A stretch of 64,000 nt of DNA. Origin: DAOUMU01 sp034409055. GTDB taxonomy: Bacteria > Chloroflexota > Anaerolineae > 4572-78 > J111. The notes beneath the pieces are model-generated. The model was not told where the DNA came from, made no database searches, and saw only the letters and a program-made list of their open reading frames with translations. Made by a program: the position numbers and the translations under genes. The stretch covers positions 1 to 64,000 of the forward strand of contig DAOUMU010000266.1 in assembly GCA_034409055.1 (NCBI GenBank), read 5' to 3'. The first letter of the stretch is position 1. Each line of letters begins with the position of its first letter. Positions 17,189-25,228 of the stretch are shown here, in pieces.

Positions 17189-18031
17189 ATGAACGACATA
17201 TTAACGCAAGTCAAACCTATTATCCAAAACGCGCTGGCCGAGGATATCGGCGACGGAGACGTGACCACCGCTTGCATCCTGCCCCCTAAGGCCACATTTA
17301 ATGGCCGGTTCATAGCCAAAGCAAACGGCATCGTGGCCGGCCTGGAGGTGGCCAGGCTAACTTTCGCCCTGATCGACAAGCACGTGCAGTTTATGGCTCA
17401 CATTACCGATGGGGATCCGGTGAAAGCAGGCCAGGTCATTGCCACCGTAAACGGACCGGGGCGGGCCTTGCTCAGTGGTGAACGGGTGGCCCTTAATCTC
17501 CTGCAACGGATGTCAGGGATTGCCACCCTCACCCGCCAGTTTGTAGAGGCCGTGCAGGGAACCCCGGCCGTCATCCTGGACACACGTAAGACGGTGCCTG
17601 GCCTGCGGATTCTGGACAAATGGGCCGTGCGGCTGGGCGGGGGGCAAAATCACCGCTTCGGTCTATATGATATGGTGCTCATCAAAGATAATCACATTGC
17701 CGCCGCCGGTAGTATCTCTGAAGCCGTCAAGTACGTGCGAGCCGGGGACAAACGAGGCCGGGCCATTGAGGTCGAAGTAAAATCGCTGACGGAGCTGCAA
17801 GAGGCCCTGGAATTGGCGGTCGACCGAATCTTGCTCGACAACATGAGTTTAGCCGAAATGCGCGCAGCAGTTCATCTAACCAAAGGTCGCGTGCCCCTGG
17901 AAGCATCGGGCAACATGAGCCTCGACAATGTGGCCGCTGTCGCCGCCACCGGTATCGATTACATCTCAGTTGGCCGGTTAACCCACTCGGTGCAGGCGCT
18001 AGATATCAGTCTTTTACTCGATGGAGATTAG
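17189..18031 (+). CDS. nadC: Nicotinate-nucleotide pyrophosphorylase (carboxylating)
   Basis: 280 residues, full family length. It converts quinolinate and PRPP to nicotinate mononucleotide, CO2 and PPi, the third step of de novo NAD synthesis. Family landmarks are EDIGDGDVTT near the N-terminus, LLQRMSGIAT, the DTRKT..G.R...K.AV..GGG.NHR block (about residues 130-155), KDNH, and the C-terminal EASGN...V...A..G.D.IS.G segment. It is the first gene of nadC-nadA-nadB, an order that puts the last enzyme first. Start ATG 17189. Confidence 0.96.
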   Translation: MNDILTQVKPIIQNALAEDIGDGDVTTACILPPKATFNGRFIAKANGIVAGLEVARLTFALIDKHVQFMAHITDGDPVKAGQVIATVNGPGRALLSGERVALNLLQRMSGIATLTRQFVEAVQGTPAVILDTRKTVPGLRILDKWAVRLGGGQNHRFGLYDMVLIKDNHIAAAGSISEAVKYVRAGDKRGRAIEVEVKSLTELQEALELAVDRILLDNMSLAEMRAAVHLTKGRVPLEASGNMSLDNVAAVAATGIDYISVGRLTHSVQALDISLLLDGD

Positions 18032-18080
18032 AGACTGGGGATTAGAGATTAGAAATATACATCTCTAATCCCCAATCTCT
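18030..18080 (+). repeat. 20-bp-stem hairpin between nadC and nadA
   Basis: Arms 18030-18049 and 18061-18080 are complementary with one mismatch and an 11-nt loop. There is no T-tract, so it is not a classical terminator. It could protect RNA ends or tune nadA/nadB expression. It fills almost the whole gap between the genes. Confidence 0.75.
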
Positions 18081-18095
18081 GGAAAGAGGTAAAGA

Positions 18096-19145
18096 ATGTC
18101 TATAGAAGAAACTTATCAACAAATGAAAGCCAAGCTCAGTCACGTGGTGCCGGACGTCGAGCTGCGCTATAAAGCCGAGTTGGCCTATGAAATCAATCAA
18201 CTGAAAAAAGAGAAAAATGCGGTCATTTTAGGGCATAACTATATGGAGCCGGCTTTATACCACTCCATTCCCGATTACACCGGCGACTCCCTGGGACTCA
18301 GTCGCCAAGCAGCAGAAACTGATAAAGATATTATCGTCTTCTGTGGGGTAAGATTTATGGCCGAAACTGCCAAAATACTCAACCCCGAGAAAACGGTGCT
18401 GCTGCCGGCCGAAAAGGCGGGCTGTTCATTAGCCGCCAGTATCACCGCAGAAGATGTGCGGCAACTCAAAAAACAGTTTCCCGGCGTTCCGGTCGTAACT
18501 TATGTTAATACGTATGCTGATGTCAAAGCCGAGTCTGACATTTGCTGCACTTCAGGGAATGCCGTGGCCGTGGTAGAGTCACTCAACAGTGACACCATCA
18601 TCTTTATTCCCGACGAGTACTTAGCCAGAAACGTGGCCAGGGAAACCGGCAAACATATCATCATCCCGACCCAACTGCCCAAGAGGAATGGTTCAGGCGA
18701 TAAATTCGATACAGAACTGGACTACCAGATGATTGGCTGGCACGGCAGGTGTGAAGTCCATGAAAAATTCACCGTCCAGGATATCATTAACGTCAGACAC
18801 CAATTCCCGGACGTGGCCATCCTGGCCCACCCGGAGTGTAGCCCTGAGGTAGTTGAGGCCGCCAATTTCTCCGGCAGCACCTCGGCTATGATCAAGTATG
18901 TGGAACAAACAGATCTACCCCACTACTTGTTGCTGACGGAATGTGCTATGGGTGACAACGTCGCTGCGGCCAACCCTGACAAAGAGATGTTGCGACTGTG
19001 CAGCGTACGCTGTCCCCATATGAACGAAATCACTCTGGAAAACACCCTCAATGCCCTAAAGTACAACCAATACGTGATTGAGGTTCCGGAGGAGATTCGA
19101 GTCAGAGCAGTGAAATCAGTAGAACGAATGTTAGCCATTGGATAA
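18096..19145 (+). CDS. nadA: Quinolinate synthase A
   Basis: 349 residues. It condenses iminoaspartate with dihydroxyacetone phosphate to quinolinate, using a 4Fe-4S cluster. Conserved blocks are LGHNYMEPALYH near residue 46, F.D.SGDSL-like DYTGDSLGLS, FCGVRFMAETAKIL, CTSGNA, and CSVRCPHMN..TLENTL at the C-terminus. Cluster cysteines are among those in FCGV, CCTSGNA and CSVRC. ATG 18096 follows AAAGAGG. It sits between nadC and nadB; the nadB start follows the stop by 3 bases, so the two are probably translated together. Confidence 0.96.
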   Translation: MSIEETYQQMKAKLSHVVPDVELRYKAELAYEINQLKKEKNAVILGHNYMEPALYHSIPDYTGDSLGLSRQAAETDKDIIVFCGVRFMAETAKILNPEKTVLLPAEKAGCSLAASITAEDVRQLKKQFPGVPVVTYVNTYADVKAESDICCTSGNAVAVVESLNSDTIIFIPDEYLARNVARETGKHIIIPTQLPKRNGSGDKFDTELDYQMIGWHGRCEVHEKFTVQDIINVRHQFPDVAILAHPECSPEVVEAANFSGSTSAMIKYVEQTDLPHYLLLTECAMGDNVAAANPDKEMLRLCSVRCPHMNEITLENTLNALKYNQYVIEVPEEIRVRAVKSVERMLAIG

Positions 19146-19148
19146 ACA

Positions 19149-20720
19149 ATGACCGATTATCTTGAAACCGAAGTACTCGTCATCGGTTGTGGCATCGCTG
19201 GCAGTACGGCTGCTCTCCAACTGGCCGATGCCGGTATACCGGTGACCGTGGTTACCCGGACCCAGGATCCGCATGAGACCAACACTTACTACGCCCAGGG
19301 AGGAATTATTTATCGCGGGGCTGAGGACTCGCCGGCGCTATTGGTCGAAGATTTGACCCGGGCCGGCGCGGGTCACTGTAATCCCAAGGCGGTGGCCGTG
19401 CTGGCCGAGGAAGGGCCGGAATTGGTCCGAAAGATCCTGCTGGAAAAAGTGGGCGTTTCCTTTGATCGCACCGCCGACGGTGAACTGGCCGTGATTCGTG
19501 AAGGCAGCCACTCGACCCCCCGTATCTTGCATGCGACTGACGCCACGGGCCGGGCCATAGAGGTGGCCCTCATCAAAGCCTTGCGTGACCATCCCAATGT
19601 CACCCTCCTGACAGGTCACACGGCGGTGGATCTGCTAACCCCGGCCCATCATGCTCGCAACCGGCTGACTATTTATGAGCCCCATGCCTGCGTGGGCGCT
19701 TATCTCCTGGATCAGGCCGGCCAGCGGGTGATCTGTTGTCTGGCCAAAAAGACCATCCTGGCCAGTGGTGGCCTGGGCCAAATTTTTCTGCGCTCCAGCA
19801 ATCCAGCCGGAGCACGAGGTGATGGCCTGGCCATGGCTTATCGGGCCGGGGCCCGGGTGATCAATTGTGAGTTCATCCAGTTTCATCCCACTACCTTTCA
19901 TCACCAACAAGCCCCCCACTTTCTGATCTCCGAGGCGGTGCGAGGGGCCGGGGCGCGTCTGGTTGATGTCAATGGTGAGCCCTTTATGCAAAAGTACGAT
20001 CCCGAGTGGAAGGACCTGGCCCCACGTGACGTCGTCTCCCGCAGTATGCACCAGGAGATGCTGGCCCGAGATGTACCCAATATGTACCTGGATCTGCGCT
20101 CTTACCTCCCGGCTGAACACATCCGAGAAGAATTTCCCAATATCTATGAGAGTTGCTTAACCTACGGCATAGACATCACCCGTGATTTGGTGCCGGTGGT
20201 CCCGGCTGCCCACTACTTCTGTGGCGGCATCTGGACCGACGAATGGGGACGATCTACGATAGCCCATCTTTATGCCGTGGGTGAAGTGGCCTGCACCGGG
20301 GTTCACGGGGCCAATCGGCTGGCCAGCGCCTCGCTCCTGGAGGGAGTGACCTGGGGAGACCGAACCGCCCAACATATTCAACACACCTTGGCCGATGATC
20401 AACCGTCTATTCAACCGGCCGATATCCCGCCCTGGCACGACACCGGTCTGGAAATAGCAGACCCGGCCCTCATCAGTCAGGATATGAACTCCATTAAGCG
20501 TAGCATGTGGAATTATGTGGGGTTGGTGAGAACCAGGCCCCGTTTACAGCGGGCGATCCACGCCTTACGTCACCTGGAACTTGAGATTGAACAATTCTAT
20601 CGCACCACTCGTCTGAGCGATGACCTGATTGGCCTGCGCAACGCCGTGCGAGCGGCCATCATTGTCACTAATGCCGCCTGGGAAAATAAGAAGAGCATGG
20701 GATGCCATTACCGGGTCTGA
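19149..20720 (+). CDS. nadB: L-aspartate oxidase
   Basis: 523 residues. This FAD enzyme oxidises L-aspartate to iminoaspartate, the substrate of NadA. The N-terminal dinucleotide fold reads VIGCGIAGSTAALQLADAG. Later come GGLGQIF...SNP.G..GDG.AMAYRAGA, EFIQFHPTTF, the active-site segment RGAGARLVD, and GANRLASASLLEGV. A helical C-terminal domain distinguishes it from a free FAD domain. In anaerobes NadB uses fumarate as electron acceptor; that is family knowledge. It is the last gene of the operon; no T-rich terminator is evident after it. Confidence 0.95.
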   Translation: MTDYLETEVLVIGCGIAGSTAALQLADAGIPVTVVTRTQDPHETNTYYAQGGIIYRGAEDSPALLVEDLTRAGAGHCNPKAVAVLAEEGPELVRKILLEKVGVSFDRTADGELAVIREGSHSTPRILHATDATGRAIEVALIKALRDHPNVTLLTGHTAVDLLTPAHHARNRLTIYEPHACVGAYLLDQAGQRVICCLAKKTILASGGLGQIFLRSSNPAGARGDGLAMAYRAGARVINCEFIQFHPTTFHHQQAPHFLISEAVRGAGARLVDVNGEPFMQKYDPEWKDLAPRDVVSRSMHQEMLARDVPNMYLDLRSYLPAEHIREEFPNIYESCLTYGIDITRDLVPVVPAAHYFCGGIWTDEWGRSTIAHLYAVGEVACTGVHGANRLASASLLEGVTWGDRTAQHIQHTLADDQPSIQPADIPPWHDTGLEIADPALISQDMNSIKRSMWNYVGLVRTRPRLQRAIHALRHLELEIEQFYRTTRLSDDLIGLRNAVRAAIIVTNAAWENKKSMGCHYRV

Positions 20721-20749
20721 GTGGGACAGTAGTGAATGTTACAGCAAGA

Positions 20750-20778
20750 TTGCAGATTAACTTTGCAGATGGTATAAT
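20750..20778 (+). promoter_or_regulatory. Promoter for the receiver-domain gene
   Basis: TTGCAG at 20750-20755, 17 bp, TATAAT at 20773-20778, about 60 bases upstream of the ATG at 20837. Confidence 0.65.
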
Positions 20779-20836
20779 TTTTTATACAGGTGAAAAAAAT
20801 TCAACCCAAATTTAACCTGCTAGCATATTCAGGCCT

Positions 20837-21217
20837 ATGAAAAATCTAAAAATTCTGGTTATAGATGACGACGCAACGACCTGTAGTTTGTTAGAAACAG
20901 TGCTACAGATGGAAAACTATCAAACCGCGTCCACTAACAAAATAGAGAAGGGCGACATCATAGCCCTCCTCAACAATGAAAAGCCTCATATGCTCATTTT
21001 AGACTTTCACCTGGGATCTACAGAGACTCTTGAGTCTGTGACCACGATCCGAGCCAATGCAGATTGGCAAAATCTACCCATCTTGATGACCTCGGCTATA
21101 GACCGAGGTCAGGAATGTCTAAAAGCAGGAGCCAACGAATTTATTCTTAAACCTTTCGACTGGCAGGAGATAACCAAAAGCGTCAATCAAATGTGCGATC
21201 ATCTTAACAGGAGGTAA
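20837..21217 (+). CDS. Single-domain response regulator (receiver only)
   Basis: 126 residues, a single CheY-like fold with no output domain. Acidic pocket DDD at 10-12, phosphoacceptor D56 in LILDFHLG, Thr/Ser at 85-86, and Lys105 in ILKPF. It should accept phosphate from a histidine kinase and work by protein contact. No kinase is adjacent; those at 48.7 and 61.6 kb are far away, so its partner is unknown. Confidence 0.92.
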   Translation: MKNLKILVIDDDATTCSLLETVLQMENYQTASTNKIEKGDIIALLNNEKPHMLILDFHLGSTETLESVTTIRANADWQNLPILMTSAIDRGQECLKAGANEFILKPFDWQEITKSVNQMCDHLNRR

Positions 21218-21914
21218 AGTATCTCAAAGAAACATTTATTATTTTAGGGTTCCATTTTATTATCTTGCCGTCACAAAGCGAAATTAATTTATCCAATTTT
21301 ACCGGGTGACGGGCATCAAAACCAGAATTAGCCAGGAAAAGGGGGCTTAACAAAACGTGAGAGGTAAGCGACATCAAGCATCGTTGCCACGTTTTATTCT
21401 CCCCAGGTCATTAGTCACGCTGGTATGAAATTCAAATTCTGGTTTGATTAATAATTTGCCCAGCCACCAGAGGATAATCGTCTCCTCCCTAAATATATTA
21501 TTATTCGCGTCACGTGACGTAAGGTAAGTCGTCAACTGCCCGCAGCACGATTGGCAAGTTAGCAGCTTACGTAGGGCAGAAAGGAAAATTCCTACTTATA
21601 TAAATTAGGGAGGCTTTGTTACGCGCCATAAGGACGATTTATTATTTGTTTATTGATGGTAAGTTGGAACCCTCGCTTAAATTATTTCGCCAGTATATAC
21701 CCCCCTGGTTTCGTAATATTCGAGCCGATAGTTTTAGAGCGTGCCTGTTTTCAGGGTAAAAAACCGAGTTTTTACTCAGACACCCGCTATAAACAGCCTA
21801 CTTTAATTGCTGAAACAACACCTCTTTTTATAGGCGGCTCGACAACCAGGTAATTTCAGGGAGTGTATGCTGCTAAAATCACCCACTAAACAAATAAATA
21901 TGCGAGGTTATATT
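21218..21914. other. 697-bp non-coding gap
   Basis: AT-rich with no credible gene. A degenerate relative of the GGCAAGTTAGCA palindrome lies near 21550-21590. Short frames (such as 21653-21853) have no ribosome site or recognisable domain. Confidence 0.6.
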
Positions 21915-23651
21915 ATGGCCCGAAAACGCCGAAACAACCGCGATCAGATGAAATGGTATCGCGTTGATTTACATTTGCACACCCCTGGTTCAAAAGACTA
22001 CCAGGAACCAGAGATTAGTTACCTGGATATTTTACAAAAAGCCGAAAATGTCGGCCTGGATATTATCGCTTTTACGGATCATAACACGGTTGGAGGGATA
22101 AGGGCCCTCCGGACCGAAATAGAAGATCTTGAACTTTTAGAGCGACTGAAACGGATAAACCCGGATGAAAAACAGCAATTAGAACGATATCGTCACCTCT
22201 TAAATAATGTTTTGCTATTACCCGGCTTTGAACTAACCGCCACCCTCGGATTTCATATTTTAGGTATCTTTCCTCCTGAAACAACAATCCGAGAATTGGA
22301 ACATATTTTGCTGAACCTGCGCGTGCCCCCCGATCTGCTAGACGAAGGTTCAACGAATGTGGGGGCTACGGTTGATGTCCTCACGGCCTATCGTATTATC
22401 AACGAGGCCGGAGGGCTGGCTATTGCTGCCCACGCTAATTCTTCCAATGGGGTAGCTATGCAGGATTTTGATTTTGGCGGGCAAACCAAAATTGCCTATA
22501 CTCAAGATCCTAATCTGCATGCCCTGGAAGTAACCGACCTGGAAAGCAAGCGCAGGCGGACAACGGCTAACTTTTACAACGGTTCCAAACCGGAATATCC
22601 GCGTCGTATGCATTGCATTCAGGGTTCGGATGCACACCGACTTCACCGGGATCCCAATGATAAAAACCGGCTGGGAGTAGGAGACCGGGTGACTGAAATA
22701 CAACTGCCGGAGCCGACTTTTGAAGCTCTAAAGGAACTTTTCTTCAGCACGGACTTTTCCAGGACGCGTCCCTTCCGTCCGGCCCAAGCTCCCTTCGACC
22801 ATGTTCAGGCTGCCCGGAAACAGGGCACAAATATTGTCCAATCTTTCCATAAAGCAATGGCCCGCCGGGGTGGTCACTTGTACGCCATCATATGCGACAT
22901 CTGCGCCTTTGCCAACACCAATGGTGGCACTATTTACGTGGGTCTGTCCGATGCTCCTGACAGCCCGGTGATTGGCCTGGCCAAACCGCAGGAGGGAGCT
23001 CAGATTATTCGCCACGAAGTTGAAAAGAAAATTACCCCGCCCCTTGATATTCAAATTGACCAACAAGAAACTCGAGGCAAAAAGGTTCTGCAAATCTCGA
23101 TACCGGTTGGCGACGACCCGCCCTATGTGATTGATGAAAATAAAATCTACGTCAGAGATGAAACCGATACCAATCTGGCCGTACGCGATGAAATTGTCGC
23201 TTTGGTCAAACGAAGCTTAAAGATAAAAGATGCAGACGTTGAACCCGAGACCACCTTATCAGAGGTCGAGATTGATCTATCATCCCAAAACGGCGTATCT
23301 CCCGAACCAAAAACCGGGGTCGAAATCGTGTTGGCAGAGGTTCGCAAGGGCATCACTTACTACAGCTTGAGAGATCTGCGCAACGGCGATATTGTGCATA
23401 ACGTGACTAAAAAATCGGCCAGGAAGTTGTGGCAATATGCGCTGACCGAACACGAAACCAATGCGGTTGACGTCAACAAAGTGGAATGGCATGGCGACAT
23501 TGGGGTCTGGAAGAAATACAAACGGGGTGGTCAAACTCGATTTGATCTGGTTCAACGTGACTCTGATAACAACGTCCACGTATATTACGGCGTTACTGAA
23601 AATGGCATTCAGGGACCGTGGCAAAAATTAATTGATAATCAGGAAGCATAG
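21915..23651 (+). CDS. PHP-domain phosphoesterase fused to an AlbA/Schlafen-like ATP-binding domain
   Basis: 578 residues. N-terminal PHP domain (about 12-270): DLHLHTPGS, FTDHNT, a Glu in LLPGFELTA, AHANSS and GSDAHR provide the metal ligands of a PHP phosphoesterase. A second domain (about 300-430) has DICAFANTNGGTIYVGLSD and a YVRD.T.T segment typical of the AlbA_2 (divergent AAA-4) domain found in Schlafen-like regulators. The last about 120 residues are unassigned. I prefer ATG 21915 (GAGG, 7-nt spacing) over ATG 21867. The combination suggests a nucleic-acid or nucleotide-directed enzyme, possibly in stress or defence (inference). Confidence 0.82.
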   Translation: MARKRRNNRDQMKWYRVDLHLHTPGSKDYQEPEISYLDILQKAENVGLDIIAFTDHNTVGGIRALRTEIEDLELLERLKRINPDEKQQLERYRHLLNNVLLLPGFELTATLGFHILGIFPPETTIRELEHILLNLRVPPDLLDEGSTNVGATVDVLTAYRIINEAGGLAIAAHANSSNGVAMQDFDFGGQTKIAYTQDPNLHALEVTDLESKRRRTTANFYNGSKPEYPRRMHCIQGSDAHRLHRDPNDKNRLGVGDRVTEIQLPEPTFEALKELFFSTDFSRTRPFRPAQAPFDHVQAARKQGTNIVQSFHKAMARRGGHLYAIICDICAFANTNGGTIYVGLSDAPDSPVIGLAKPQEGAQIIRHEVEKKITPPLDIQIDQQETRGKKVLQISIPVGDDPPYVIDENKIYVRDETDTNLAVRDEIVALVKRSLKIKDADVEPETTLSEVEIDLSSQNGVSPEPKTGVEIVLAEVRKGITYYSLRDLRNGDIVHNVTKKSARKLWQYALTEHETNAVDVNKVEWHGDIGVWKKYKRGGQTRFDLVQRDSDNNVHVYYGVTENGIQGPWQKLIDNQEA

Positions 23652-23674
23652 GACAAAAGCCCTAAAGTATTTGC

Positions 23675-23704
23675 TTGACATCCTCCCCAATCAAATGGCA
23701 TAAT
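23675..23704 (+). promoter_or_regulatory. Possible promoter before tandem hairpins
   Basis: TTGACA at 23675-23680, 18 bp, CATAAT at 23699-23704, just after the PHP gene and before the 54-bp hairpin repeats. It may drive an RNA ending at the terminator at 24089-24122, or the Tyr-rich gene beyond. Confidence 0.5.
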
Positions 23705-23741
23705 GAAGATGTTAAACTAAAATTAGACTGGTTTCCAGGGC

Positions 23742-23903
23742 AAAACGTAGGCAAGGCATCCCCATGCCTTGCCGTTGGCGCATAGGGATGCACCAAAAAC
23801 GTAGGCAAGGCATCCCCATGCCTTGCCGCTGGCGCATAGGGATACACCAAAAACGTAGGCAAGGCATCCCTATGCCTTGCCGCTGGTGCATAGGGATACA
23901 CCA
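23742..23903. repeat. Three 54-bp tandem hairpin repeats
   Basis: Three units with an exact 54-bp period. Each has the palindrome GGCAAGGCAT-CCC(C/T)-ATGCCTTGCC followed by GCATAGGGAT(G/A)CACC. The units are contiguous without spacers of their own, so this is not a CRISPR. Confidence 0.9.
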
Positions 23904-24073
23904 GCTACAGTTTTGCACTGAGTACTAGACTGAACTGCTCGGCAAATAGCCGTGTTGGATGAGCAATAGCTCACATTAACTGCACTTTAAAAACAATTTT
24001 TGGTTTTGCGTCAAATCTTTATCGGGTATACAGCCCCGACCTGTTTTGACGTAAACTTTTGGCGAGGAGTCTT

Positions 24074-24235
24074 ATGAACCAAGTATACCAAGCCCATACC
24101 AATTTTTTGGTGTGGGCTTTTTTTGTCCAAAACGCTAACGATGGAATTGGGTATTGGAGGCGGCTGTTGGTCAATGGGGAGCGTATAAGAACGGTTCTAT
24201 CCACCATGTTGGGGCATAGCCCCTTGAAAGCATAG
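24074..24235 (+). CDS. Possible 53-residue small protein
   Basis: ATG 24074 follows GAGGAG with ideal spacing and the frame runs 53 codons (MNQVYQAHTNFLVWAFF...). The reading frame passes straight through a strong terminator hairpin (24089-24122). Either a leader peptide over an attenuator or a chance frame. No family recognised. Confidence 0.25.
   Translation: MNQVYQAHTNFLVWAFFVQNANDGIGYWRRLLVNGERIRTVLSTMLGHSPLKA
24089..24122 (+). terminator. Strong intrinsic terminator
   Basis: Stem AAGCCCATACC / GGTGTGGGCTT (one wobble pair) with an AATTTTTT loop, followed by seven T. It would end any transcript started near 23710. Confidence 0.85.
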
Positions 24236-24258
24236 CTCAAAATAAACAGGAGGAACGT

Positions 24259-24660
24259 ATGAGAAAAATAATATCTATTATGGTAATTGTTGTCTTGCTG
24301 CAATTGATTGCCGTTTCGGTCAGTCATGCAGCGCCACCGGCCAGTGGACCCGGTGATTATGGTTACTATGACCGTGGCTGTTACCATCGTATCTACTGCT
24401 ACCCCCATCGTTGCTACACACCTCGCTACTATTCTTATGGCTACTATCATCGTGGTTACTACAAGCCCAGCTACTACAGTAGATACTACAAGCCTAACTA
24501 CAACCGTGGTTACTACAGGTCTGGCTACTATCCTTATGGCTACTACTATCGTGGCTACTACAAACCCCGTGACTATGGTTACAATTATTACCGCAGCTAC
24601 GATAATCGGGCCTATTACAGTCGTCCCTATTACGATGGCAGGTACAGGTACAGCTATTAA
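24259..24660 (+). CDS. Secreted tyrosine/glycine/arginine-rich low-complexity protein
   Basis: 133 residues. A clean signal peptide (about 1-25, cut after SHA-A). The mature part is dominated by Tyr, Arg and Gly in units such as YYRGYYKP, YYSRYY and GYYPYGYY, with three Cys near the start (CYHRIYCYPHRC). A perfect AGGAGG ribosome site precedes ATG 24259. No known family is claimed. Such Tyr-rich chains suit oxidative cross-linking, adhesion or surface coating (inference). The repeats also open shadow frames on both strands. Confidence 0.8.
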   Translation: MRKIISIMVIVVLLQLIAVSVSHAAPPASGPGDYGYYDRGCYHRIYCYPHRCYTPRYYSYGYYHRGYYKPSYYSRYYKPNYNRGYYRSGYYPYGYYYRGYYKPRDYGYNYYRSYDNRAYYSRPYYDGRYRYSY

Positions 24661-24858
24661 CTGACACCTAATAACATAGCACCGTCTCCCTGCCATAAGC
24701 TTCAGACATAATTCAGCCATACTTGCTTACCTACCAGGGTAGAACTTTTTTATACGCCTAATGTTGACCATTGGCCGCCTCCAGTACCCAATAGTGTCAC
24801 GAACGGGGCAGGCGCAAGGCCATGCCCTTACTCCCGAATTTTAACCTTGACAAGTATT

Positions 24859-24975
24859 GGTGCCTGACCAAGAAAATTTTGATGAATGGTAGTGACGACT
24901 TTAGTCGTTGATTAAGCGGCAAAAACGACTAAAGTCGTTACTACGAACCTATCACAATCAATTTGGTCAGGTACT
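24859..24975. mobile_element. MITE-like nested palindrome
   Basis: Outer inverted repeat GTGCCTGACCAA / TTGGTCAGGTAC encloses an inner palindrome at 24889-24944 built on ACGACTTTAGTCGTT. No target duplication is evident. The remainder of the 24661-25228 gap shows only the promoter listed next. Confidence 0.65.
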
Positions 24976-25159
24976 AGTTTGATTGCGGCTTGACTGCGCT
25001 GTGAAATCCTCTACCTGTCGTCCCCTATTATTCCTGACAAATAACAATTACTGTCTCCTAACCAAGATTTAAGGATTTTCTCCACAAGTAGTATAATCGT
25101 AAAGCGGCACGATAAGCGAACAGTAATTATCCTCATATCCCCAATCATCACCAGGACGT

Positions 25160-25187
25160 TTGTCCCATCAGAGTCATGATGTATACT
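25160..25187 (+). promoter_or_regulatory. Possible promoter for the PFK-like gene
   Basis: TTGTCC at 25160-25165, 16 bp, TATACT at 25182-25187 with TG two bases further upstream. The leader would be about 35 nt, ending in GGAGGGTGA before ATG 25229. Confidence 0.5.
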
Positions 25188-25228
25188 AAGTTCAAATTTA
25201 TCTTAAACATCTTGAGGAGGGTGAAACT

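Noticed and set aside
21653..21853. 66-codon frame before the PHP gene
   Set aside because: No ribosome site, no domain, AT-rich intergenic composition.
23742..23903. CRISPR array
   Set aside because: Only three contiguous 54-bp units with no distinct spacers and no cas genes.
24019..24720. 233-codon minus-strand frame over the Tyr-rich gene
   Set aside because: Low-complexity shadow (Val/Ile/Ala-rich from Tyr/Gly codons) without ribosome site; it also crosses the terminator.
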